Shown in pieces: positions 1-6,055 of a DNA stretch of 38,026 nt (positions within the stretch are counted from its first letter, which is position 1; every line of letters begins with the position of its first letter). The position numbers were made by a program, and so were the translations under genes. Origin of the DNA: Desulfobacteraceae bacterium (GTDB lineage Bacteria > Desulfobacterota > Desulfobacteria > Desulfobacterales > UBA5852); the NCBI GenBank assembly GCA_014237395.1, contig JABZFP010000026.1, forward strand, positions 1 through 38,026. The letters are read 5' to 3'. Under the pieces are notes generated by a model. That model ran no database searches. It saw only the letters and a program-made list of their open reading frames with translations, and had not been told where the DNA came from.

Positions 1-61
1 TCTCCTTTTTTTCATTTCCAAGCGTGGTTGTGGTTGCGACCCGTCGGGCCGCCGCCCTGAG

Positions 62-113
62 TAACGCATTGCGTTATAGCCACCAATATGATGCAGTGCG
101 TTATAATTGTCAA
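62..113 (-). promoter_or_regulatory. Promoter with repeated operator for a gene off the left edge
   Basis: On the minus strand a TTGACA -35 box (113-108) is followed after 17 bp by CATATT (90-85). Two direct repeats reading GCATTGCGTTATA (66-78) and GCAGTGCGTTATA (93-105) on the plus strand match at 12 of 13 bases and lie 27 bp apart. The first is part of the perfect palindrome TAACGCATTGCGTTA (62-76). A minus-strand ribosome binding site (AAAGGAGA) occupies about positions 1-8, so the start codon must lie just outside the window. The layout suits an autorepressed operon, for example a toxin-antitoxin pair, but the protein is not visible. Confidence 0.6.
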
Positions 114-319
114 GCGGTTAATTCATTTTTATGAAAAAAACAATTCTCGAACGGGGATAGCGGGCAAGGGGCAACGGCTTGTTCGGCACGCGGGCCGTGT
201 CGCGGGTGTTTCGGGGCGGCCTTTCCCCGATGTATTCCAAGACAAAATTGAGCAGACTGTTCGAAGCTTCTTACCATTGTTACTTTTCTTCCGCGTGGCA
301 GAAAAGACGGTTTTGAAAA

Positions 320-770
320 AGGTTCGAGATCAAGGCTTGCGAGTTTCGAGGAAAGAGGCGTATGTGGATACGCCGCAATGACGAGAGAGGAAGCGTAACG
401 CAGGTATCGGGGCTTTTGCGAAAGCGTCAAGAAAAGGAACCAAAAGAAGACGCCCATGCCCCGCTTGATCCTGCGCGTCGCCCAACCGGCCGATGAAGCG
501 GCTCCTCAAGCCGCCATACGGCGTTGCTAACCTCGCTCGGGTGCTCACAATCTGGCGATTGCTCCGCGCCTCGATTCGGTTGGCGCCTAGTCTGACAACA
601 TGATGCTTGCTGCATCGACCGGTTGATACGGACGGAGCACGCGGAAACTCGCCCCGCTGGTTAGCGGGGCTCAGACAGTCCGCGCGCTTTTTTCCGTCCA
701 ACCCGCCGATGCTCGGCGCGGGTCAAAGGGAAGAAACCCCCAAACCGTTAAAAGCGTGTAAAAGCGCCAA
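320..770. repeat. Non-coding repeat-like block upstream of rhlE terminator
   Basis: Positions 110-777 contain no convincing gene. The part from about 321 to 415 resembles 5103-5218: both share GTTCGAGATCAAGGC, a small hairpin (GCGTAT..ATACGC at 359-374), an AACGC..TATCGGG block and a T-rich end. A strong hairpin GCCCCGCT-ggtt-AGCGGGGC lies at 651-670, followed by a GCGCGC palindrome and a T run near 690. Open frames in this stretch are low-complexity and lack ribosome binding sites. I read it as a composite intergenic repeat; the match to repeats elsewhere in the genome is inferred. Confidence 0.45.
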
Positions 771-778
771 CAAAACAT

Positions 779-806
779 AAAAAGGGCGGTCCGAAGACCG
801 CCCTTG
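779..806 (-). terminator. Rho-independent terminator of rhlE
   Basis: Minus-strand RNA forms a perfect 10-bp stem (AAGGGCGGTC / GACCGCCCTT, positions 805-796 with 791-782) closed by a UUCG tetraloop and followed by a U run. It begins about 30 nt after the rhlE stop codon. Confidence 0.9.
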
Positions 807-836
807 ATGCGTTTATTTTAAAACCAATCGGGTTCG

Positions 837-2150
837 TCAGGAGCTGGCGGCCATGGCCGGCCTTCTGCTTTGGTTCGAACGGCGGTTGGCGGCCGAGGCG
901 TTGGACGGCTTGCGGCGCTGCCAGGTGGGCCGGGCTTTTTGGACCTTAGGGGTGCCGGCAGGGCGGCGATTGCGGTTGGCCGGCCGCGCGGGGCGGGAAA
1001 ATTCCGTGTCCCGGCGGGGGGCGGGTGTCTGGTAATTGAAATCCTCCAGATGGCGGCGCTCCAGCGGGGCGCCCAGGACGCGTTCGATGCTGCGCACCAT
1101 GCTGCGATCTTCGTCAGCCGCCAGGGTAAAGGCGTCGCCCGAGCGGGCGGCCCGGCCGGTGCGACCGATGCGGTGGATATAGGCATCGGGCGTGTTCGGG
1201 ATGTCATAGTTGATGACATGGGATATCTGGGTGACGTCGATGCCGCGGGCCGCTATGTCGGTGGCCACCAGGATCTGGTAGGTGCCGTCCCGGAAGCCGT
1301 CCAGGGCGGCCTTGCGCCGGTTCTGGGACAGGTTGCCCTGCAGGGAGGCCGAGCGGTAGCCGGCCTTGCCCAGTTGTTCCCCCAGGCGCTTGGCACGATG
1401 TTTGGTGCGGGTGAAGACCAGCACGGATTCGGTATTGGTGTGCCGCAACAGTTCCATCAACATGGCGGTCTTGAGGTGCTGGGCTACCGGAAAGAGCGCG
1501 TGGCTGACCGTGGCGGCCGGGGCCGTGCGACCCACCTTGACGGTCACGGGTTGGTTAAGCGTTTCCTGGGCCAGATGCGCAATCTCACGGGGCATGGTGG
1601 CCGAAAACAGGAGCGTCTGGCGCTCGGAGGGCGTCTTGGCGATAATGCGTCGAATGTCCGGCAAAAAGCCCATGTCGAACATCTGGTCGGCTTCGTCCAG
1701 AACGAGGACTTCCAATCGTGACAGGCTGACCGTTTTTCGTTGCAAGTGGTCCAGAAGGCGGCCGGGACAGGCGACCAGGATGTCGATGCCGCGCTTGAAA
1801 CGGTTGATCTGAGGATTGATGCTGACCCCGCCGTAGGCCGTGGCGCTACGCAGCCCGGTCTGGCGGCCCAGCACGCCGAAGGCGTCGTGGATCTGCTCGG
1901 CCAGTTCGCGGGTGGGGGCCACGATCAGGGCGCGCAGGGTTCCGCGTTTGCCTTGGATCAGGCGGTTCAGGATCGGCAGGGCAAACGCGGCCGTCTTGCC
2001 GGTGCCGGTCTGGGCCAGGCCCATGACGTCGCGGCCTTCGAGGACCGTCGGCATGGCTTGGATCTGGATGGGGGTCGGGGTCGTGTAGCCTGCGGCACGG
2101 ACGCCTGCGGCGACCTTGGGGTGAAAGTCGAAGGTGTTAAAATCTTTCAA
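837..2150 (-). CDS. rhlE: DEAD-box ATP-dependent RNA helicase, RhlE type
   Basis: This is an ATP-dependent RNA helicase, probably remodelling structured RNA during ribosome assembly or RNA decay. All core motifs are present in order: Q motif (PTPIQ), motif I AQTGTGKT, Ia PTRELAEQ, II DEAD, III SAT, IV VLVFTRTK, V ATDIAARGID and VI HRIGRTGRA. Motif Ib reads CPGR rather than the usual TPGR. The core ends near residue 365 and is followed by a ~70-residue Arg/Ser/Pro-rich basic tail typical of RhlE-like RNA-binding extensions. The start codon is TTG at 2150-2148, with AAAGGA about 9 nt upstream; no better in-frame start precedes the Q motif. It is monocistronic, with a terminator at 779-806 and a leader hairpin at 2219-2250. 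Confidence 0.93.
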   Translation of the reverse strand: MKDFNTFDFHPKVAAGVRAAGYTTPTPIQIQAMPTVLEGRDVMGLAQTGTGKTAAFALPILNRLIQGKRGTLRALIVAPTRELAEQIHDAFGVLGRQTGLRSATAYGGVSINPQINRFKRGIDILVACPGRLLDHLQRKTVSLSRLEVLVLDEADQMFDMGFLPDIRRIIAKTPSERQTLLFSATMPREIAHLAQETLNQPVTVKVGRTAPAATVSHALFPVAQHLKTAMLMELLRHTNTESVLVFTRTKHRAKRLGEQLGKAGYRSASLQGNLSQNRRKAALDGFRDGTYQILVATDIAARGIDVTQISHVINYDIPNTPDAYIHRIGRTGRAARSGDAFTLAADEDRSMVRSIERVLGAPLERRHLEDFNYQTPAPRRDTEFSRPARPANRNRRPAGTPKVQKARPTWQRRKPSNASAANRRSNQSRRPAMAASS

Positions 2151-2218
2151 AAAATTAATCCTTTGGTTGTCGCTATTCTCATAAAAGCCAACTCAAACTT
2201 TATGAGAAGGCTTCAAAT

Positions 2219-2250
2219 AAAAAAAGCCCCGGACTCATTCCGGAGCTTTA
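2219..2250 (-). terminator. Terminator-like hairpin in the rhlE leader (possible attenuator)
   Basis: Minus-strand RNA from 2249 pairs AAAGC-CCGGA with its complement across a 5-nt loop (one mismatch at 2228/2244) and ends in seven U residues (2225-2219). This is a canonical intrinsic terminator 69 nt upstream of the rhlE start. No minus-strand gene lies upstream for several hundred bases. It therefore either attenuates rhlE or ends a small RNA. Confidence 0.6.
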
Positions 2251-2337
2251 CGATGATGTCGTTTGTTTTCCAGGAACAGCGGTTAAAGATGATGCACAAT
2301 ACACCCGCCGCAGGGCGTTGTCAATCGAACATATCGA

Positions 2338-2430
2338 AATCTAACTCAAATCGCTACCGGGATCGAAATCGTAATTGAAATGTATCGAAGCTCGATCCCG
2401 AACCCGAACCCGATTTCGATAGCGATTTAT
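2338..2430. repeat. GATCGAAATC / GATTTCGATA-type simple repeat
   Basis: This stretch has short runs of GATCGAAATCG, GATCCCGAACCCGAACCCG and GATTTCGATAGCGATTT. Its composition matches the repeats around the decayed four-helix-bundle gene at 13379-13551. It probably marks another insertion or remnant of that element, but no protein fragment was recognised here. Confidence 0.5.
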
Positions 2431-2530
2431 AGAAGGCCAATACCCAACCATTATTATGGTGCCACCTGAAATGCCGTCGATTCGAACAGAAGAGCCTAAG
2501 GCTCAGCATTTGGCAACCCTTACCTCGACC

Positions 2531-2570
2531 CCAGTCCGTCATGCCCGCGCAGGCGGGCATCCAGAATAAA
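2531..2570. repeat. Palindromic intergenic repeat (CCGTCATGCCCGCGCAGG type)
   Basis: The palindrome ATGCCCGCGCAGGCGGGCAT (2541-2560) is flanked by CCGTC and CCAGA. It resembles the widespread proteobacterial repeat with the form GTCATTCCCGCG..CGGGAATCCAG, as recalled from Neisseria dRS3 and similar families. Confidence 0.7.
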
Positions 2571-3040
2571 ATAAAGTTGTAAGTCATCGCAATAATACAT
2601 AAATTCAAAAACGGCGTGCTTTACAAGTCGCCTCGATTGTGGTAGCCATTTCTCATAACTTCCTCTGCAGTTAAGCTGGCCAACATCCCGCATGTTTGTG
2701 TGCGCTCCCTGCGCACTTTTCGATAGCTACACGATGCATCTTATGGAACATATTGTGTTCTATAGCCGTAACCATATGCACAGAAATCGATAATCTGGTC
2801 CGCTCGTATAGTTGTACGTTCCTAAAACCGCAGATATTCCCTATACGATAAGACAACAAAACCGGTATAGTGCTTAAAGTTAACAACTACCTGTTAATAT
2901 TGTATAATGTATCGATCTTCAAAAATTTATGAAATATCTCATAGGGTCCTTTTTCCTCGCAAAATAAAAACAGCTTTCATATTGCGTATAAGCGATCACA
3001 ACATATTGAGATGTGAAAAGGACCTCCTACTATATTTGGC
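2571..3040. other. AT-rich intergenic stretch with a distant inverted repeat
   Basis: No gene could be supported here. The base composition falls sharply towards AT relative to rhlE, starting the low-GC segment that holds hicAB. GGTCCTTTT at 2945-2953 and AAAAGGACC at 3016-3024 are exact inverted repeats 62 bp apart. They might be the ends of a small element or a large stem-loop. Confidence 0.4.
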
Positions 3041-3042
3041 GA

Positions 3043-3071
3043 TTGTCATATGATACTATATATAGTATCAA
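3043..3071 (+). promoter_or_regulatory. hicAB promoter with 20-bp palindromic operator
   Basis: TTGTCA (3043-3048) and TATCAA (3066-3071) are separated by 17 bp. A perfect palindrome, TGATACTATATATAGTATCA (3051-3070), fills the spacer and overlaps the -10 box. The position is ideal for repression of the downstream toxin-antitoxin operon by HicB. The hicA start is about 42 nt beyond the -10 box. Confidence 0.7.
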
Positions 3072-3112
3072 TCAACTAATGCTCCTGCCAAAAATGCCGA
3101 TACATACCTTAC

Positions 3113-3367
3113 ATGCCTAAAATAAAGAAAAACCTCGAGTTCTATGTGGCTAATTTTTCAAATTTTAGTGAGCGGCTTCCATGGAGTTACTTTGTGAAAG
3201 TCCTCACAAAGCATTATGGTTTTGAAAAGAAAAATGGCCGAGGGTCGGCAAGACTGTTCATACGTGACCAAATCAGATTTTCTGCTCATGAACCCCATGG
3301 AAGAGAAAAGTTTGTATCAAAACCTGATAGGCAAAGAGCGGTAAGGGCTATCGAATCACTCTATTAA
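3113..3367 (+). CDS. hicA: HicA-like mRNA interferase toxin
   Basis: This 84-residue basic protein is recognised as a HicA-type dsRBD-fold toxin by its size, its position before a HicB gene, and the C-terminal block around HEPHGREKFV. HicA toxins cleave mRNAs and are neutralised by HicB. The usual GSH motif carrying the catalytic histidine appears here as GSAR (residues about 44-47), so the histidine is absent at that position. Either another histidine (in HEPHG) acts or the toxin is a variant. The ribosome binding site is weak. The gene is AT-rich compared with the flanking housekeeping genes, suggesting horizontal transfer. It precedes hicB by 10 nt. Confidence 0.68.
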   Translation: MPKIKKNLEFYVANFSNFSERLPWSYFVKVLTKHYGFEKKNGRGSARLFIRDQIRFSAHEPHGREKFVSKPDRQRAVRAIESLY

Positions 3368-3377
3368 AGGATTCATA

Positions 3378-3992
3378 ATGAAAAAAAATTTACAATATTA
3401 CATGAACCTCAACTATACCATTACCGTTGAAAAATACTTTGAGGATGATGAAAGCTATTATTCTGTTGAAATTCCTGAGCTGCCAGGATGTGGTTCTTAC
3501 GGTGCAAATCTCGAAGAGGCTCTTGCAAGACTTGAAGAGTCAAAGGAGCTTTGGTTAGAAGAAAGCATTAATAGAAAATTAGACATACCCGAGCCAGTAT
3601 CTGAGGATGATTTTAGTGGAAAATTTTTGCTCAGAATTCCATCGCGCCTACATATGAAACTTTCAAAAAATGCCAAATCTCAAAATTTGAGCTTAAATCA
3701 GCATATCAAATCACTATTAGAGCAATCAGATATAGCGGAGCATATTCAGACGATTATACAGGATAGCGATAGAAAATTAGCAAGTGAGTTTGAAGCTCAG
3801 AATAAGATTATCAAACGCCTTGAGAAACGCATCGAAAGTTTAGAAGCTGCGTTTAGTTCTCGATATGCGCAAGCTTTTGAATACCAGCATGAATGGGCAA
3901 GTGATACTTCTCTTACTCAAATAGAGCAAGGTAGTATTATATATACTGTAACTACTGATCCAGCAAATATATGCTGGACAAGGGAGAAATAG
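3378..3992 (+). CDS. hicB: HicB-like antitoxin with a long coiled-coil tail
   Basis: Residues about 11-70 form a HicB partial-RNase-H-fold domain (YTITVEKYF..YYSVEIPELPGCGSYG..EEAL). Residues about 83-116 are a HicB-type ribbon-helix-helix/Arc-like DNA-binding segment (LRIPSRLHMKLSKNAKSQ, LSLNQHIKSLLEQ). About 85 further residues follow, beginning with a charged coiled coil (about 120-160), which is unusual for a family of ~110-150 residues. AAAGGA six bases before the ATG at 3378 supports this start. The protein should bind and neutralise HicA and repress the promoter palindrome at 3051-3070. The next gene starts immediately after its stop codon. Confidence 0.8.
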   Translation: MKKNLQYYMNLNYTITVEKYFEDDESYYSVEIPELPGCGSYGANLEEALARLEESKELWLEESINRKLDIPEPVSEDDFSGKFLLRIPSRLHMKLSKNAKSQNLSLNQHIKSLLEQSDIAEHIQTIIQDSDRKLASEFEAQNKIIKRLEKRIESLEAAFSSRYAQAFEYQHEWASDTSLTQIEQGSIIYTVTTDPANICWTREK

Positions 3993-4688
3993 ATGAAAGA
4001 TATTCGTGAACTAACATCTATCCAAGTTAGAATTTTCCCTGCTGATTATATACCCTATAGCTATTTGTTAAGAAAAGAATTTGTAGACTACATTGTTAAC
4101 AAATATAATTTTACCTCTAATGAAATGCCATTCGAGAATTTGCCTGGCGATGCACCAAAAATCATAGTTTTTCGTTCTGGCGAATACAAAATCGAAAAGA
4201 AAAAAATTATAATAAAACAGTTAACCTTTGAAAACAGAAGGATAGTTACTGAGTCTCTGTCTACCTCCAAAGAAGCGAATAAACTTTTCAGCCTAATAGC
4301 GAGAGATATAAAAAAGTTTCAAATTGAAGGACAATTCAGGCTTTCTGATGTGGATTATTTCGGAGAAGAAACTTCTTGTGTTGTAAGTTTAAACGTTGAT
4401 TGTATGTCGATATTTTCCCCAAAGATGGGAGCCTTTTTAAATGACGATCTTTTAAATAAACTCAAGCACGAAGCCTTTGAAATCTACCCCAAATCGGTAC
4501 GTTTTGAAATTAGCTTTAAGCCCGAAGAAAAGTTGATGAAAAAACGTATAACTTTATCGCCGAAAAGATTGATTCTGGAACCAAGAACCGAACATTCTCT
4601 TGATCAAAAAGTTTTCTTCACAAAATCACCAAGTGATACAGACACACATTTAAACATGCTGCATTTATTCGAAAAACGTATGAATTGA
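3993..4688 (+). CDS. Unrecognised third gene of the hicAB operon
   Basis: This is a 231-residue soluble, Lys/Ile/Phe-rich protein with no signal peptide or transmembrane segment. I do not recognise a family. Its ATG abuts the hicB stop codon (TAG then ATG), so translation is probably coupled and the three genes form one operon. The protein is predicted to be alternating beta/alpha with a basic C-terminal half. Codon use is as AT-rich as hicA and hicB, suggesting the three arrived together. It could be an accessory or modulator of the toxin-antitoxin pair, or an unrelated passenger. Confidence 0.75.
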   Translation: MKDIRELTSIQVRIFPADYIPYSYLLRKEFVDYIVNKYNFTSNEMPFENLPGDAPKIIVFRSGEYKIEKKKIIIKQLTFENRRIVTESLSTSKEANKLFSLIARDIKKFQIEGQFRLSDVDYFGEETSCVVSLNVDCMSIFSPKMGAFLNDDLLNKLKHEAFEIYPKSVRFEISFKPEEKLMKKRITLSPKRLILEPRTEHSLDQKVFFTKSPSDTDTHLNMLHLFEKRMN

Positions 4689-4794
4689 TAATATCCGATT
4701 GCTCATTTATTCTTTCTATAATTAATTCATGCCGCTCGAAATCATCAGCGAGCTCATTCCTTATAAAACTGCCACTATCGAATTTTATAAAAAA

Positions 4795-5062
4795 GGGGTC
4801 AGGTCCGCTCTTGGCTCATTCGATACAAAGGACTGAACAAGAGCCAAGCACAGACCGCACCCCTGGTGGGCGGGACGCCCGTCATCTTTCCATATTTGAA
4901 AGCCGGAAAGAAACCACAGGAGGCGGGGCCTTTCAATTAAGTCGGACCAAGTCCAACTGTCGGCGATCATACATGATGCGATTCAAAAGGGTCGCACCAA
5001 TCCAACCAATAGATTTTACTTGTGGTTGTTCCTAAAACCACCATAAAATTGCCCCTATAAAT
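4795..5062 (+). repeat. Dispersed structured repeat, copy 1
   Basis: This element opens with GGGGTCAGGTCCGCTCTTGG and closes near TTGCCCCTATAA. Its first 67 bases form an imperfect 23-bp inverted repeat: GGGGTCAGG..CTTGGCTC pairs with GAGCCAAG..GCACCCC around a 21-nt loop. A second hairpin lies in AGTCGGACcaaGTCCAACT. Copies 2 (9758) and 3 (12791) match closely over their shared length. No protein is encoded. The GGGGTCAGGTC start resembles repeats I associate with REP-type Y1 transposases, but no transposase is present, so mobilisation would have to be in trans. Confidence 0.75.
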
Positions 5063-5100
5063 GCATTCTTGAAATAGAAGCCATCTCAAAATTTGGATTT

Positions 5101-5218
5101 TCGTTCGAGATCAAGGCGTGCCCGAGAATCAACCCGCAGGCATACTCAAGTATGGCGAGGACTTGAGACGAGGACACAACGCCGATATCGGGCGAAAAGA
5201 CTTTTTTGAGATAGCTTC
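5101..5218 (+). repeat. Second intergenic repeat type (GTTCGAGATCAAGGCGTGC)
   Basis: The sequence GTTCGAGATCAAGGC, a hairpin GGCATACTcaAGTATGGC (about 5138-5155), ACAACGCCGATATCGGGCG and a final T-run correspond in order to 321-415. The elements are diverged but collinear. The copy directly follows repeat copy 1, so the gap between the hicAB module and the next gene is built of repeats. Confidence 0.5.
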
Positions 5219-5285
5219 TAATAATCTGGGTTGATTTTTTCGCTCAGGGGCAAGCCGTCGCCGCCTCAAGGAGGGTGTGAGTACC

Positions 5286-5693
5286 ATGCGTTTGCTGATC
5301 TGGTATTGTGACCGCTTTGGATGGAACCCGGCCATGAAAACCCTGGAGGATGCCCCGGAGGCGCGTCCCATGACCCACGAGAAGGCGATCGTGGTCTTCA
5401 TTCACATGGAACCGCACGACGTCGAGGAGGGCAGCTCGGCCGAAACCAAGCTGGTGAAAAACGCCAAATGGGCGGCCCGGAAATGGGAGACGAAAAAGGT
5501 CGTCCTGCACTCCTTTACCCACCTGGGAGAGCGCAAGGCGGACCCGGAGGCGGCCAGGGACCTCATCGAACGGGTGCACGCAAGGCTCGAAGCCGCCGGG
5601 TACGAGCCGGTTCAGACCCCGTACGGCTACTTCAACGACCTGACCATGGACGCGCCGGGACACCCGCTGGCGAGGATTTACAAAGAATTCTGA
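5286..5693 (+). CDS. Free-standing threonyl-tRNA synthetase editing domain (archaeal type)
   Basis: The 135-residue protein matches the N-terminal editing domain of archaeal threonyl-tRNA synthetases (tRNA-Thr_ED, a D-aminoacyl-tRNA-deacylase-like fold). Recognisable blocks include an N-terminal LLIWYCDRF, the VVFIHMEP strand, VVLHSFTHLGERK and the C-terminal GHPLARIYKEF. In archaea this domain removes serine misattached to tRNA-Thr. The histidine of the TH-L block is kept. The YK pair I recall as catalytic in Pyrococcus (GWYK) reads GYFN here, so the lysine seems lost. ATG at 5286 is preferred because AGGAGG (5269-5274) lies about 11 nt upstream; a GTG at 5277 would be only 2 nt from it. Confidence 0.82.
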   Translation: MRLLIWYCDRFGWNPAMKTLEDAPEARPMTHEKAIVVFIHMEPHDVEEGSSAETKLVKNAKWAARKWETKKVVLHSFTHLGERKADPEAARDLIERVHARLEAAGYEPVQTPYGYFNDLTMDAPGHPLARIYKEF

Positions 5694-6055
5694 CGCAGGG
5701 GCTCATAAGGGGAGAAGCATGGGAACGCCTGAACTTATAAACTTCACGCTATATCAAGCAAGCTAAATCAGGCGATTCAACTCGGTCGGACCAAGCCAAC
5801 CAATAGATTTCACATGTGGAGATACATTCATTAATGAAAAACTCTGACAAGGCGCTTTCTAAACAATGCAGAAAAATTTGAAGATTTAATCCGGGATATT
5901 TTAAGACTGGAAAATGATGACCCTGGCGTTGAAAAGTATGAAAAGAAATAGAGGGTCAAAGCTTGAATAGTGAATTATTCTGTTAACATTTCACCTTTAC
6001 TTACAATTCATGCTTTGATCCCAAAATCTTCCATGACATAGAAGGGGGACTCATC
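5694..6055 (+). other. Intergenic stretch with repeat fragment and short gene remnant
   Basis: Positions 5773-5819 are a fragment of the dispersed repeat (GGTCGGACCAAGCCAACC..AATAGATTT..TGTGG). At 5865-5951 an open frame without a start encodes a short acidic tail (KFEDLIRDILRLENDDPG) ending in TAG. It looks like the C-terminus of a lost gene. The remainder shows nothing clear apart from the ribosome binding site of the next gene. Confidence 0.5.

Noticed and set aside
651..700. Hairpin plus T-run read as a plus-strand terminator
   Set aside because: The T-run starts about 16 bases after the stem and no plus-strand gene ends upstream.
110..701. Several overlapping open frames on both strands upstream of the rhlE terminator
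   Set aside because: They lack ribosome binding sites and family resemblance, overlap one another and fall in repeat-like DNA.
2338..2430. Possible CRISPR-like array from short GATCCCGAACCC/GATTTCGATA units
   Set aside because: Units are contiguous and of simple sequence, without unique spacers of even length.
2671..2886. A 71-codon minus-strand frame in the AT-rich stretch
   Set aside because: No ribosome binding site, no recognisable motif, and composition consistent with non-coding DNA.
4785..4970. A 61-codon frame that recurs in the copy at 12791
   Set aside because: It is the translation of the dispersed repeat; it recurs because the DNA repeats, and copy 2 breaks the reading.
5277..5285. 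GTG at 5277 as the start of the tRNA-editing domain gene
   Set aside because: Only two bases separate it from the AGGAGG site; the ATG at 5286 has workable spacing and matches the family start.
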